NCBI RefSeq assembly: GCF_030272615.1 | Contig: NC_081408.1 | Location: forward strand, 341,519,793-341,583,792 | Length of the DNA: 64,000 nt | From: Cryptomeria japonica | Lineage: Eukaryota; Streptophyta; Pinopsida; Cupressales; Cupressaceae | Direction: 5' to 3' | Part shown: positions 24,381-36,246 of the stretch, one piece after another | How positions within the stretch are numbered: the stretch's first letter is position 1 | How the letters are laid out: each line of letters starts with the position of its first letter | The notes under the pieces: generated by a model | Databases searched by the model: none | Told to the model about the DNA's origin: nothing | What the model saw: the letters and a program-made list of their open reading frames with translations, nothing else | Translations under genes and position numbers: made by a program

Positions 24381-25872
24381 GTTTTTGATTCAAAAAGCAG
24401 TGATATTTAGGGCGCTGACCCTTAACATGGTCTATGGCTATCAACAACATATTATCAACCAAAAACCAAACAAGAGTTCAGATGAAGATCAACAAAAAAC
24501 TAGAAACAAGTTCAACTGAAATTAACAACAACAAGGGCATACCCCGGATTAAACTTGTGTGAGGTAAATTGTGCTCAAATGTAAATGATTGAAAGATAAC
24601 ACTAAACAATCTAAGCAACACAATTAACCCCAAACACCTCAAAATTGGGATATTTAAAAAGAAATAAATGAAGCATAAAAGCATAAAACAAGTGAATGCA
24701 AACATCATTTACCAACTTTGATTCGATTTTCCCATATTCGGATGTGTGCTCATTGACGCAACAGTTGCTCGATATTGCTCCATGATGTGATTATGATGAT
24801 TGGATTCAAGATATGAGGATTGGATGGTATGAATTGTGGATGAAATTGGGCATTATGACAATATGAATGTGCTAATGGTGGATGAAAATTTGCATTTATA
24901 ACAATGCAATGTAATGAAAGTGGATAGAGTTCTGCATGATAACGATATGATAGTGAGAAAGTGGATGATTGATCTAAAATGAAGAGAGATTAAATAGGAG
25001 AAGGGAGGAGAGGAAGGGATTGGAAAATGCAACACTTGTCCTCAAGGAGGACAAGTGGCAATCCTAGAAATGACAAGTGGAACCACACTTGTCCTCAAAG
25101 TCTCAACAAGGGAGGACAAGTGTCCAAAAGAGGGACTCATGTCTTGGGGAGGAATCATGTGTCCTCAAGGACACATGTCTCTTTTGGGAGAAAGACACCC
25201 AAAATAGGCTTTAATTTCTTAAAAATTAAGGAAATCAGGGAATATGTGTGCACACACATGTGAAGGGAGGTTAGGATAAGGTTAGTTTGGGGTTATAGGG
25301 TTGGTTAGAACCCATGGGTTAGATTGGAGGAAAGGTTAGAAGAGGGTTAGTTAGGTAGTTAGGAGTTAGGAGTTAGGAGCCATGTGCTCTAAAGGGAATA
25401 TTTGAATTCAAATAATTCAAATAAAAGGAAGAAAATGAGGAATTAAAATTGGTTTAATTAATTCATGGATTTGGAAAAGAGGGGAATTAATTAATTGGAT
25501 TAATTAATCCAAGGGATTGGAAGGGGAGAGTTAATTAATTAGATTAATTTATTTCAAGGGATGGGCTTAATTAATGAAGATATTTAATTAATTAAATGGT
25601 TAAAGGGAATAAATTTGACTAAATTAATTAGTCAAAATTAAGTGTCTACAAAACTAAGCAACAATAAAAATCTAGAAACTAAGGGGTCAGATTATGAGCC
25701 CCTGTCATACTTATGACCTTCTCCCAGTCCTCAGAGAGGAATTTGAAGAGATCCCTGGCCGCTTGCCTATCGTTCTCGTCTTCTATGAACTTGAACCTTT
25801 TGACATGTATGAATTTTAAGATTGCTATAAGGACACTTATTAAGGATTATGTTATGAATTTTAAGATCAACA
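24381..25872 (+). other. Insert in copy A of the duplication, flanked by a 15-bp repeat, with hairpins
   Basis: Absent from copy B. AAAAGGACAAATATG stands on both sides (about 24366 and 25873). Inside are perfect hairpins (25033-25057, 25156-25177), a block rich in TTAATTAATT (25450-25620), and a 65-bp segment at about 25788 that is repeated at about 25909. On the minus strand 25690-25800 reads open and protein-like (FIEDENDRQAARDLFKFLSE), perhaps a retroelement scrap. The insert may be a decayed LTR, but its ends are not clear. Confidence 0.45.
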
Positions 25873-26499
25873 AAAGGACAAATATGAAGCTAGAGCCAAT
25901 TTGTAATAATGAACTTGAACCTTTTGACATGTATGAATTTTAAGATTGCTATAAGAACACTTATTAAGGATTATGTCAAGTACTTGGAATAGATACACAA
26001 CACAAGATGAAAAAATGGGATAATAATGTTGCCCGTTAATATTCAACATCTCCAGACCAACATGATATTTTATTTTGGTAGATTCTAGTAAATGAATTGC
26101 ATGATGAAATATCTAACTTTGAGAAACATGGATTTGATAAAACCTTTAGATGGTACTCCATATTATGCTACAACCTGCTACATGAAGATACTTAGAAATA
26201 AAATCAAATGAATTTTCACCAAGATTTGTGAACTTCCTTGTTACTCCCATATTGAAGAAGTTAAGGCACATAACCCCAATATTGTTTAAGCAGTTCTAGA
26301 AATTCCTTAAGTTCGAAGTGCTAAAAGAGGGCTCATATATTGGGCCAATTTGGTTTGGGCCACAAAGATAGATTACAGTCTAGCCAAAATGACAATTTCG
26401 AATAGAACAGACTAATATGAGTGCTTAGTTGAAACATACACACACATACCAACAAGACCATGGACCATGGACCAGGGAAATGAGCAGGAAGAGAAAAGC

Positions 26500-26760
26500 T
26501 GAGTGATGCAGGATCTTATAACGATTTAGAAATCCACCAACATTCATATCATAAGAGTTGAGCTCTACGTATAATTCTGAATATGAAAAGAGCTCAGGTC
26601 GAACATAGTTCCCAGCCAAGAACTTGACTACCTCTGGGCTCCAAAGGACATCTTTGAGATTTGAAACAAATGCTAATGCCCCTTCAGAAGGAAGAGCTTC
26701 ATGAGGATTTTTGTACAACCAATCTGCCCCCACAATTTAAACAATTGCATCCTCCACTTG
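26500..26760 (-). pseudogene. Exon-like fragment of an unrecognised host-type protein
   Basis: The minus strand reads about 70 residues of ordinary globular protein: GADWLYKNPHEALPSEG, ALAFVSNLKDVLWSPEVV, KFLAGNYVRPELFSYSE, then LYVELNSYDMNVGGFL. Composition is richer in G and C than its surroundings. A TAA lies in frame just upstream (about 26744), with QVEDAIV before it. A possible splice acceptor (CTGCTCACAAG) stands about 20 bases further upstream and a GTTATAAG donor-like site follows FLN. The segment is absent from copy B of the duplication. I do not recognise the protein and would not assign a function. It could be a captured exon or the remains of a gene. Confidence 0.45.
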
Positions 26761-28110
26761 TGAGCAGGGTTATAAACCTAAATATGCCCCTCATGAACAA
26801 CGAAAGTGGATAATTAATAGAATTGCAAAATTAAAATCAATGTGGCACCTTCATAATTCCATTGAAAAAGATGTTTCATTTTGTGACATTAGATTTCCAT
26901 AATCTATAATGATTGTTGTGCAATGCATCAAGTTTCAATTGTATAGAATTTATTTGCATCAATGTTTCAGATCGCACTCCCTGATCCATCAGAATGAGAG
27001 AGTTGTAGAAAGAGAGTTGTAAATATGTTTCATACCCTCACAAACCTGATTCTTTGATTTTACTACTTTAAAAGTAAAGAAGTTTATGATAGATTAAATG
27101 ATACCATTCACAATTTTTGCATGGAAAATATTGATTCAATCCAAATAACTTTATCAATAATGTGAGATATTGGTAGGTAAGGTCATTAACATTGTGGACA
27201 GCTATATAATGCCACCTTTGCCTTCATCTTTCTAATCTAGTCAATTAGACACACATTGTTGTCTTGTCATTCCACTCATCACATAATCTTTCAAATTGTC
27301 ACCTAACCATTTAGCACATCACATAGTTTACACATTTATCTTGTAAGACCTTATTGTCCATTAACCACCTAGGACCTTATTGTCCATTTTTCGCCTAGGA
27401 TTCTTAGCGTCTAACCACTTAATTAAATAATTCATAATTATTTGATGTTAATTAACTATCATTATTTAATATTATAATAAATTAATTATACATTATTTTT
27501 TCAAATTATGCAATGATTTATTTCATTATCAATATATTATCTAGATTAATAAATTAGTTTAATATTAATTTATGTCTCACGCACATCAATAATTCAAATA
27601 ATTTATTCCACCTCACCTAATTAAATATCAAGTCTAATTGGTTCGCTTATAATTACTCTCATCCCACTCATCAATTAAATTCACTTCACTCGTTCATATA
27701 ATCAATCAACTATTCCATCCAAATAGTCAACTCTACCTTATTCTCAAATAACTCCTCCAAGCAAGTAGTTCAATTTGATTTGACAATTAATAATGATTTT
27801 AATTAAAAATTAAAATAAGTCTTCATGGACTAGATTTGAGACTCCATATCAATTCTTATAAATTCATCAAATTCTCTTGCACTTCTATAAATCAAGCTCA
27901 TTTATCATCCATTCAAAAGAATCCAATTTCATACCAAAAATTTGTTAGTTTTATATCCAAATAGTGCTAAGGTTATACTTACAAATTTAGCACCCACATT
28001 CCAAAATGAGCAAAGCTTCACAAATGCTCAATCTATTGTTTGTATGTTTAAGTGTTAATTGATTTGATATTGATGTTCATATAATTTATTATTTTTGCAT
28101 ACATACAAAC

Positions 28111-29830
28111 AACAATTTATAGATAAGGAAGATCTTATTAGGACTTGTAAAAATAAAGTTGAAAAATATCGTAAGTGAAGGAAAAACTTGCATAGATAAG
28201 GAAGTTGAATGATCTCAAATACACAAGATCCATTTAATAACAATTAAATGCCATATTTAAAGAAAAAATAATAATTAAATAATGTGAAAATATTGGAGGT
28301 AATTCCGCCATTGATAAATCCTACAATGTTTGATATACCTAGGAAAAATTGTATCAAGATTGTCTCACCAAGTGCATAAATATTCTCAGCTTCACCTTAA
28401 CATGTTTTAGAATCATCCCTACTTAATGGAATGATAAATTATGCACCTTCCTAATCTGAAGATAAAATTAATATAGTTGGGTCATCTTTGATTCCACATC
28501 AAATCATTAGGAGAAATATATAGATTCAAGTAGAGATCCTAACACAAACATTGATTAGCTATGATGATACTAAGCTGATTTAATAATTTGTCCATCACAA
28601 TTATCCAATCAAAGAATTAATTTCATCCCCAATGTGTCATCAAAGGATCATAACTACAACCTCCAATTCTCTATAATAATGACTCTTCCATAAGGAGACA
28701 CTGATATTGGGAAAGTAAGAAAAAAAACCTACAAAGAACATTTTTTTATAACGACTTTATCAAAATAGAGGAATTCAAAATTTTCATGTTTAAATTGAAG
28801 ACCAAATTGAAAAGAGAAGAAATAACTAGAAGTGAACATATTAAAATGATAGTTGAAGAGTTGGATATATACTACTCAAAATGCTTTGGAAACATTTAAG
28901 GGCAATATAAAGCAAGTGAGACTAGAGAAAGGAAGAATATTTGTTATTGATGATGGTCTATTTATGCAACCTAGATCAAATGTATCATCCACTATTATAA
29001 ATTGGACACCTTCAAAAGGATAAAAGATGAAGGATATGTGTTTGGAAATTTAGATAAAATAATTCCATTCTAGGTTTGAACTTAACCCCAAATCATGAAA
29101 TCTTAAGTGTGTGGGCTATTGCCTTCAAACATAATAATCCATACATATTCAAGGACCTACAAGAGTTGGTTAGTTAACTTAATATGAAAAATGTGGAGAT
29201 GTCACCCCTAGAGATAACTTCCCTAGTTGTACATATAACCTAATTTAGTGGATCAATAACCAAAAGACTATAAGCTAATTATGATAAGATAATAAAAAAT
29301 AATAAAATTGATGATTTAGTGTTAAAGTTGATGATTTTCCTTGTTGGATTTACTTTTAAAATCTCATGGTGGCTATTTTGAATGTTTGAAATTGTTGGTC
29401 ATGTTTCATGTTAAGTGTTGTTCTCTATCATGTTCATTATGAACCCCTGGTAGAATGTGCAAGGGAGTACCTCCCAGAGAATGTACCATATCTGAAAGTT
29501 GGTCAATTAGAATAATGGTTAGATGAAATATCTTCTTTGATGAAATGTGAATGAAGTCTCTCAAGTTGTGTGTAAATATTTGCGAAATGTATTGTTAATG
29601 AGATGTGATTGCATAGTGTTGCATTAATTGTGTTTGAACTAAAAAATTCTTTCTCTTTTTCAGTGAAGTACAAGTGGATCTTTCTTAATGTGCTTTATGT
29701 ACTCATGTCTGATCTTGCAACTGTGATAATGTAATAACAATGTCTACATTGTGTCATATTATGATTGTTAGTAGAGGGTGAGGTGTGATTTAAAGTCCCC
29801 CAACAATGATTGATTCTTGTTTGTGTGGTC
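28111..29830 (+). other. AT-rich spacer, at most faint coding traces
   Basis: Around 29060-29200 a broken plus-strand reading (AIAFKHNNPYIFKDLQELV) looks faintly protein-like, but stops are frequent. Nothing else was found. Confidence 0.35.
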
Positions 29831-29836
29831 ATAAGA

Positions 29837-31020
29837 TGATGAATACTAAGAGGGGGGGGTGAATTAGTATACCAAAAAATACTAAACTCAAACACTTAAA
29901 CAGTCTAGCAATAAACCGGTAAAACAGTTTTACAAACAAACCGGTTAACACACATACAAACCAAACAACAAATAAGGCATTCACCCATAGAAGCACAATC
30001 ACCATAACACAAGAGATTTTGACGTGGAAACCCAAATGGGAAAAACCATGGTGAGATGAGACTCACAAGTAACTATCTGCAGAATAGTAACCAGACCAGT
30101 TAAGGTCATACAATGTTCTTCACTAGAACGGATCCTATTAGGAATCACAATCTTTGCTAGGAGATAAGTCCGATTAAAGACTACCTTGTGAGAGGATTTC
30201 AGATCCATAGTTGTGAACCACCTTGTTAGAGGATTTACAAAGGCTCTGCCAAGCCTACCCGGTTAAGGGTTTTCAGACTTGTCCAATATGAGAGAAATCA
30301 ACAAGTGAGTGATCTAGATACTAGCACAATATGCTTGGTTAGATCCTTGATAGCTCATTGTTAATGCATTCCAACATTAGTTCAGTCTTCAATATCTCCA
30401 CTCTCTGTTGTTTCGCACAAACTTGATCTTGTCTTCTCAGATCATACATGCAAAAACTCATGCACTATTAAAAACCTTGACAACCTTTAAAACCCTAGAC
30501 ATGATGTCCTTAAAAAGGAATCTGATTTCATGTCGGTCCAATAGGATTACATTGCAAGTTCCTAGGTTCAGTGTATCTAGACACATTTGGTAACATGACA
30601 CAAAATCACCATCAAAGTGTCGGTGGATGGTAACTCATCACAAAGATACCGATTTGTAACTCATCAGAGAGTATTATCGGTTCATACAACTTTACCGATT
30701 ATCGGTTGGGAACTCAGAGTAATACCGGTTCAAATATTAAACCGATTACCGATTGACAAAAATGAAGACTGGGAAAATGATAACTACCGCTTTAGTTCCT
30801 TGGTTCCATTCTGCTTGAGATCCTCGAACCGCCTGAGGTCTTCATACCGCTTGAGATCGATAAACACTTTTTGCAAAACACCGATAGTCTAAAGACTACT
30901 ACATAATACCGATTTGGAACAAATACCGATTGAGCATGACTCATACATTCAAAAAGTGATCTCATAGCAAGTGTGTGTCCATCAATGAAAATCACAACAT
31001 AACCATAAAAAATACCAACA
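29837..31020 (-). repeat. 3' LTR of the gag+ORF2 element
   Basis: In the sense direction it starts TGTTGGTATT at 31020 and ends ATTCATCA at 29837. It carries the TTCACCCCCCCC block (G run at 29852-29859 on the plus strand) and a GGTTTTTCCC / GGGTTTCCACGT pair near 30048-30025, as in copia-2. CCGGTT/AACCGG and CCGATT motifs recur many times (30600-30920). Confidence 0.92.
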
Positions 31021-31297
31021 ATCTCCCCCTTTGGCATTGATGGCAATACTTAGGAAAAATTTTGACATCTAAGTGTTTTACAAAAAAAATGTCATAATCA
31101 AAATTACTCCCCCTAAGCATATACACTATCCCTTTGCAGAAAATACAATGTATACTAGTCCCTTACAGAGATAAACATGAAAGTATATATAGCATGCATC
31201 AAAATTTTAAATACCAGAATAATACTCCCCCTTTGCCAACAATGACAAAGTATAGCTGAAAAAGCCTTGTTTTCATTAGCATTAAAATAATAAGTGT
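31021..31297 (-). other. 3' region with three polypurine tracts
   Basis: In the sense direction, GGCAAAGGGGGAGTATT (about 31237), TTAGGGGGAGTAATT (about 31117) and CCAAAGGGGGAGAT (about 31035) occur in turn. The last abuts the LTR and is the expected plus-strand primer. The pattern copies the 3' region of copia-2. Confidence 0.82.
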
Positions 31298-34200
31298 TTA
31301 TGACAATAAAGAGTGAAACTTGTCAAAAACTGATTTAAAGTCCTGCATAAATTGCTTCATGGATAAGGACCATGACTCAAGTAATGAGGTAGCAACCTCA
31401 CTCTCTGTTTGCATCTGATAGAGCTGTTCTTCCATGGCATCCAAGGTACTCATCTCCTGAGTGACCGTTAGGACATCCAGATCGAGATAGCATTTATGGA
31501 GTATTTGCAGTCTTGGTAGTAGAGCCAGTTGAAGTTCCTGCAAATCTCGTGTCTGGTTGCTAATCTCTAACTCTATTCTTGCAGACTGGATTTGAAACTG
31601 GTGAGCGGTTTGCCCATAAGCGGTCAAGGAATCATATGGCGGCTTGAAGGTGCTTATGTATGACTGCAAGTCAGATTGTAGCTTTTCTTTCTGATCAAGT
31701 ACATCATCACAGAAGAGATGGGGTTGGCATATCTTACTGAGCAGTAGATTCCCCTCATCCAGAGCATCCCTTATATCTTTTTGGGCTTTCTGTAGATCAA
31801 ATCGGAGTTCATTCAACTTCTTCACCAAGGCAGTGTTCAGAGCCTTTTGATGCTTCTTTTGTGCACTGGCTTCAGCAACCTCTTCCAGAATCTGCACCTA
31901 GTCCTCCACAACTGTGCATAAGAGTTTCAATTGGGCCAGAGAGGAATCGATACTAGGGAGGTTGGTACCGAGTATCAAACTGGTAAGAGTTTCCACCGCG
32001 GCATGAATCACGTCTTGCTCCTTCTTCCTCCTTATCACATCCAATCGTTCTTGAGCAAGCTTAATACTTTGCAGCAGCTCCGATTCGTTTGCAAATTGGA
32101 GGTCAATGGGACTGGTAATGTCAGCCGGTTTGGCTTGACTACCGGTTTCCTTTGGGGTCTCCAATTGTGTGCTATGTGTCGCTTCCTCCTTCTCTTTGGC
32201 TCTTAGCTTGTCCTCTTCTGCCTTCTTTTTCTCCTTTGCTTCTATCTTTCTTTTCTCTTCTTCCCTCTTCTCTTCTTCTTTCCGCCTCTCTTCTTCTTCA
32301 TCCTTCTTCTTCTTCTCCTCTTCATGCTTCCTCTTCTCCTCTTCCTTTCTCTTCTCCTCTTCCTTTTTCTTTTCTTGTTCCTTCTATTTCTCTTCTTCTT
32401 TCTTTTCTGCTTCCTTCTTCTTCTTCTCTTCCTCTTGTTTCTTATTCTCCTCTTCTTTTCTCTTTTCCTCTTCCTGTTTCCCCTTCTCCTCCTCTTTTCT
32501 CTTTTCCTCCTCTTCTGCCTGTTTCTTCTTTTCTTCTTCTTGTTGCTTCTTCTCTTCTTTTGCCCGTTTCTCCTGTCCTGCCGCTTCTGTTGGTGTATCC
32601 AGAGTAACATTATCACCGTTCAAGGCATCAACATCAATTGGGTCCATTTGATATGTGATTGGTTCCCCTTCACTGTCATATACCTCCTTCGGTTTATTGA
32701 TTTTCAGTTCTTGCTCAGCTTTCCTGTTGGCTTCAGCCACTTGATGCAACTTTAGAGAGGATTGAGCAAGGGAGTAGGTATATTTTACCACTTTAGGGAT
32801 TTTTCCCTCTAGTAATAGGAGTCTTCTTCTTCTCATGAAGAAGAGGCCTTTATATTTTTCTACAACTTCATAAAGCTCTGAGTTAGGCACATCAAGAAAG
32901 TATTGTGCAAATACTTCCTCTCTTATTTCTTGTTCCTTCTCTATGGCAATGCACCATTTGTTATCTAAAGAATTGTAGCATCCTAAAATTGTGACACTTG
33001 CAATTTTGACTGCATTTGGGTCTTCACGATGGCGGCGCAATGTTGAACCTGAATGGAGACCCCGAAACCTGCTTGTGACACCAAAAACTGCATTTTCTGC
33101 ACCTTGGCCTGATCCCTCCTTGCACCCTGCTGTCCCGGGAGGTGGGACCATGGCGCCCAGCGCCCTGGTCCTTCAGGACTAGGGTGCCCAGCGCCTTGGT
33201 CCCCCAGGACCATGGCGCCCAGCGCCCTGGTCCCTGGCCCTATTTTGGGCATCGGGTCTTTAAGTTTGCAATTTGGGAAATAATGTTTCCTGGTCGGCCT
33301 AAGGTCGGGAAAATCAGTCTATCAACCCTAATTGACAAGTATATAAACTACATTTCCTCTTCCAAAAAAGGGAGGAAGACATATGTGTGCAAAAAAGGCG
33401 GAAGCGATATTCGAACATTCAAGCATTCAAGCATTCCTTCAAGCAATTGAGCATTCTAAGTCTCCATTCAAGGCTAGGTGTTGCATTCAAGACAAGGATT
33501 CAACCATTGAAGAGGAGATCACATACAACATACAACATACTACATCCATTACACCTTCGCATGTAAGAATACAAACATTCTTACAACAAGGTATCAGTAC
33601 TTGTTTACATTACAAACATTTACATTTACAACATTCTCATTTCTTGGTTAATTCCAAAACCGGGGTTTGACCTAAAGGCAAACCCCTCATCCCTAACCCC
33701 CCAATCGTCCTCTCTTTTCTGTGTGTAGGTTGCAGGTACGCGGCTGTAATTGAAGATCTGGAATCCTTGTGCAGAGACGAACAGATCCCCTTCGTTTCGC
33801 AGATTTTTCGGAGGACCGTGTGCACGTCGAGCGCCATCGTCCCATCAACTTTCGCTCAAATTTGCAGAACAACACCGTCTCGACATTTTACTGCTAATTC
33901 CAAGTCCGTAGCTTCATCCCATATCCCTTATCTCTGTTTATAAGCGAATCTTTCCTACTTTACATGCATTCCTAGTTCAATCTTTCTATCTACATTCTTT
34001 ACAAAAGAGGGTATCCTTGATGTCACAACCCTTGAAACTCATTTAGAATCCAATCTTGCATTGTGTGGGATTGGATCTTGTGGGTTTCAACCCCTCTTTT
34101 GAATGTAAAGTCTCTCCTAAGTGAAAACCATCAACCCTAGTGACTCTCCCTTCTCTCTCCTTGGAGATTGGGGAGGGGAGAACAACTAGGGTTCGATTTT

Positions 34201-35806
34201 TCCGCTTTACAAGAATTATATAAAGAATCAGGTGCCTCAGATTTAATTTCTGATGGCCACCGATCATTAATACATAAATATTTAATGACTTCCTGTTCAA
34301 CTTCTTCCTTTTCATTATCATTAAAATCATCAAAGCATTCTTTCAAATCACTAAGCACTTTTCTTCTAATATTCTTAATAGTTCTTTGACAATGTGTCAA
34401 AGGTTTGTAGGAGGAAATATCAATATTTACCGGTGCTGATGTTGCCAGTTCATTGCTAGTTGTCTTTGTTTTCTTCGTCGTTTGCCTTGTCTTCTTAGTC
34501 TATTCTTCAGACACAGTGTCCTCTGAGTCCGGTGTGTTCCCTTTTGTCTTCCGCTTTCTCTCAAATACTTTGGCAGGTGCAGCTTCCGATTTCTTCTTTG
34601 TTGGTGACCGCTTGGTCACTTTGGGACTTGTTGCAGTAACCAGTGCCGATACTTAAGGCACTGCCTTTCCCTTCTTTACTGAAGGTTCTTCAACCGGTGT
34701 AACCCTTTCCAAATAGGTGTCGGTTCTCTTCTCCTTTGGATCAAGGGGTTAGGCAAGTAGGGTAGAGGCATACCCATCTAGCATGTCATACATTACCTCA
34801 TATCCCATGGGTTCCACTTCTTCCTGTCTAGGTTCAACCGCCTCCATTATGCACTCATCAACTTTGATGGTGAAGAAGATGTCCTCTTCATACTTTTTGA
34901 CAATATCACCCGATATTCTTACCCTTTGGCTCATTTTGCATCTGAACTCATCAAAGTATTTGTTCAAAACTTTTGGATAACCAGTTCCAACCGCTTGAAG
35001 ACTTTCTTTGATTTGCTTTGTAATCGGTTGGTCGGCATACCACTGAATATCTCCAACTCCTAGGAAGTAACCTTGGAAGTAGAAGAACAACCCAACCAAT
35101 AGTTGTCCAAACTTAAATCTCAAGGCATTGTCCTATTTAATCGACTTCAGATTCACTAGAAGTTGCCTTTGCATACAGGTGCATAAATAAAATGAGGCAT
35201 CTTCTTTGATCATCCTGTAGGCAGCATTTACTGCTGCAACAAAGACAGAGTTGATCCTGCTAGCATAGAATGTCCGGTAACCTATTACCATGCAGCATAC
35301 TTGACCAGATCATCCTTGATGGGATTGATGGTCATTCCCTGTTGGTCGCTCACAGAACCGGTGAGCTTGGTCATTTCGGTCTTGTTGATCTTCCTTAGGA
35401 TTGGCACTTCACCGACGTTACAAAAACCAGTGACGGCATGAATTGCTTCCGGTGTGATGTCATGTGTCCACTCTAAGTACATTTTGTCACCATGCACTCT
35501 GCTCAGAATGATGCGGATGTGATCATCTATAAACTCTTCAAGGAAAAAGACTGCATTTTGAAGCTTCTTTTCCAAGATGTTGAATTCCAATTTGATCTTC
35601 TTGTCCTTCCTACAGAATAAGCTTAACTAAGAATGGATCATTAGAGATCCTAGGTCTTCAATTTTACAATCAATATAATCCGAAATGCCTTCCTCGACTA
35701 TGACACCAGCGGGTATTTGGGATAGGACATTATATTTTGCCTTCTGTTGGATGAAATCTACTAAATCAACGGGTGCACTAGAACTAGAGTGTGATGCGGA
35801 AGCCAT
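31298..35806 (-). pseudogene. ORF2: about 1,090-codon unknown protein in place of pol
   Basis: The start is ATG at 35806 (MASASHSSSSAPVDLVDFIQ). Stops lie at 35627 (TAG), 35133 (TAG), 34749 (TAA), 34653 (TAA), 34500 (TAG), 32384 (TAG) and 31898 (TAG). One frameshift lies at about 35290. A solo LTR is inserted at 32974-34211, and the frame is in phase across it. Domains in order: globular N-terminal domain (35806-34750; EWTHDITPEAIHAV, MVIGYRTFY, EPMGYEVMY); Lys/Ser/Thr/Pro-rich basic linker (34740-34420); second domain (34400-32750; FNDNEKEEVEQEVIKYL, SELYEVVEKYK); very acidic/basic Glu-Lys repeats (about 32600-32200); helical, coiled-coil-like tail (32164-31301). There is no signal peptide, membrane segment, retropepsin, DDE or RT signature. 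The homologue at 14034-16113 shows it is a conserved gene of the family. A role in packaging, trafficking or host interaction is possible but unproved. Confidence 0.82.
32974..34211 (+). mobile_element. Solo LTR of the gypsy gag-only family, inserted in ORF2
   Basis: It begins TGTAGCATCC and ends CGCTTTACA, and matches the reverse complement of the LTRs at 49259-50514 and 55864-57073 along its length. AGAAT at 32969-32973 and 34212-34216 is a perfect 5-bp target duplication. Only one LTR is present, so the element was lost by LTR-LTR recombination. It has a TATA box, TATATAAA, at 33340-33347 and GC-rich hairpin units near 33145-33240. Confidence 0.93.
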
Positions 35807-36246
35807 GATAAATAGAGAAATTCAAAAAATACCTTCGTAAATCAAAATTGAGGGCTTGCAAATTCCACTTCGCCACACACTACTTCAGTTGCTGAAATAC
35901 CGCTTTATGCTCTACACTTGACCAACTGATATTAGCTTTTGATTCTTCTTCAAGGTTTTGAAAATTCTTTGAATCGCAATGCAAATCGCCTTTCATCGCT
36001 TTGCACTTGAAAAATTCTTCGCTCGAAAACTAATAAGTGAAAAATGACTTGAAAATTCCTTCTAAACAAATTCTTCACCTACCATAATAAATGCTCTACT
36101 ATTAGGGCGTAAACCCTAATTTGCCTTTTATCGTTTACGGTCTTCTGCCAATTGACAAGTATCACATACCAATTAAGGTCTTTTACCGGTGTAAACCAGG
36201 GGTTCGAAACATTTCACCGTTTTCTCCCCCTAAGCTTTTCTGATGC
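35807..36246 (-). other. Spacer between gag and ORF2 (about 440 bp)
   Basis: Non-coding, and the same length as the spacer in the plus-strand copy. It suggests ORF2 is expressed separately from gag (spliced RNA, internal start or promoter), which is inference. Confidence 0.5.

Larger units (their letters stand above)
22350..28110 (+). repeat. Large diverged direct duplication, copy A (pairs with 39465-42860)
   Basis: Blocks occur in the same order and orientation in both copies. The strongest starts at 22809 / 39712 (GTGATAAAACTATCCATCAC onward, about 150 bases almost unchanged). Others pair near 23350/40150, 23670/40490, 23900/40700, 24060/40880, 25890/41220, 26220/41690 and 27770/42480. 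Copy A has extra segments at about 24381-25872 and 26340-27600. It could be a segmental duplication or the two long terminal repeats or bodies of an old non-coding element. Confidence 0.75.

Noticed and set aside
25027-25263. A 78-codon plus-strand frame
   Set aside because: It is made from the hairpin repeat units and ends in simple sequence; no protein character.
29829-30892. Several frames of 60-90 codons on both strands
   Set aside because: All lie inside an LTR and recur in the other LTR (37587-38512) with different breaks; non-coding.
32152-32755. Long plus-strand frames rich in Ser, Phe and Leu
   Set aside because: They are the antisense of the Glu/Lys repeat of ORF2; low complexity, with no start context or motif.
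31298-35806. ORF2 as a retroviral envelope-like gene, as in some SIRE elements
   Set aside because: No signal peptide, membrane span, Cys pattern or coat-like features. The basic linker and Glu/Lys region argue against a surface protein.
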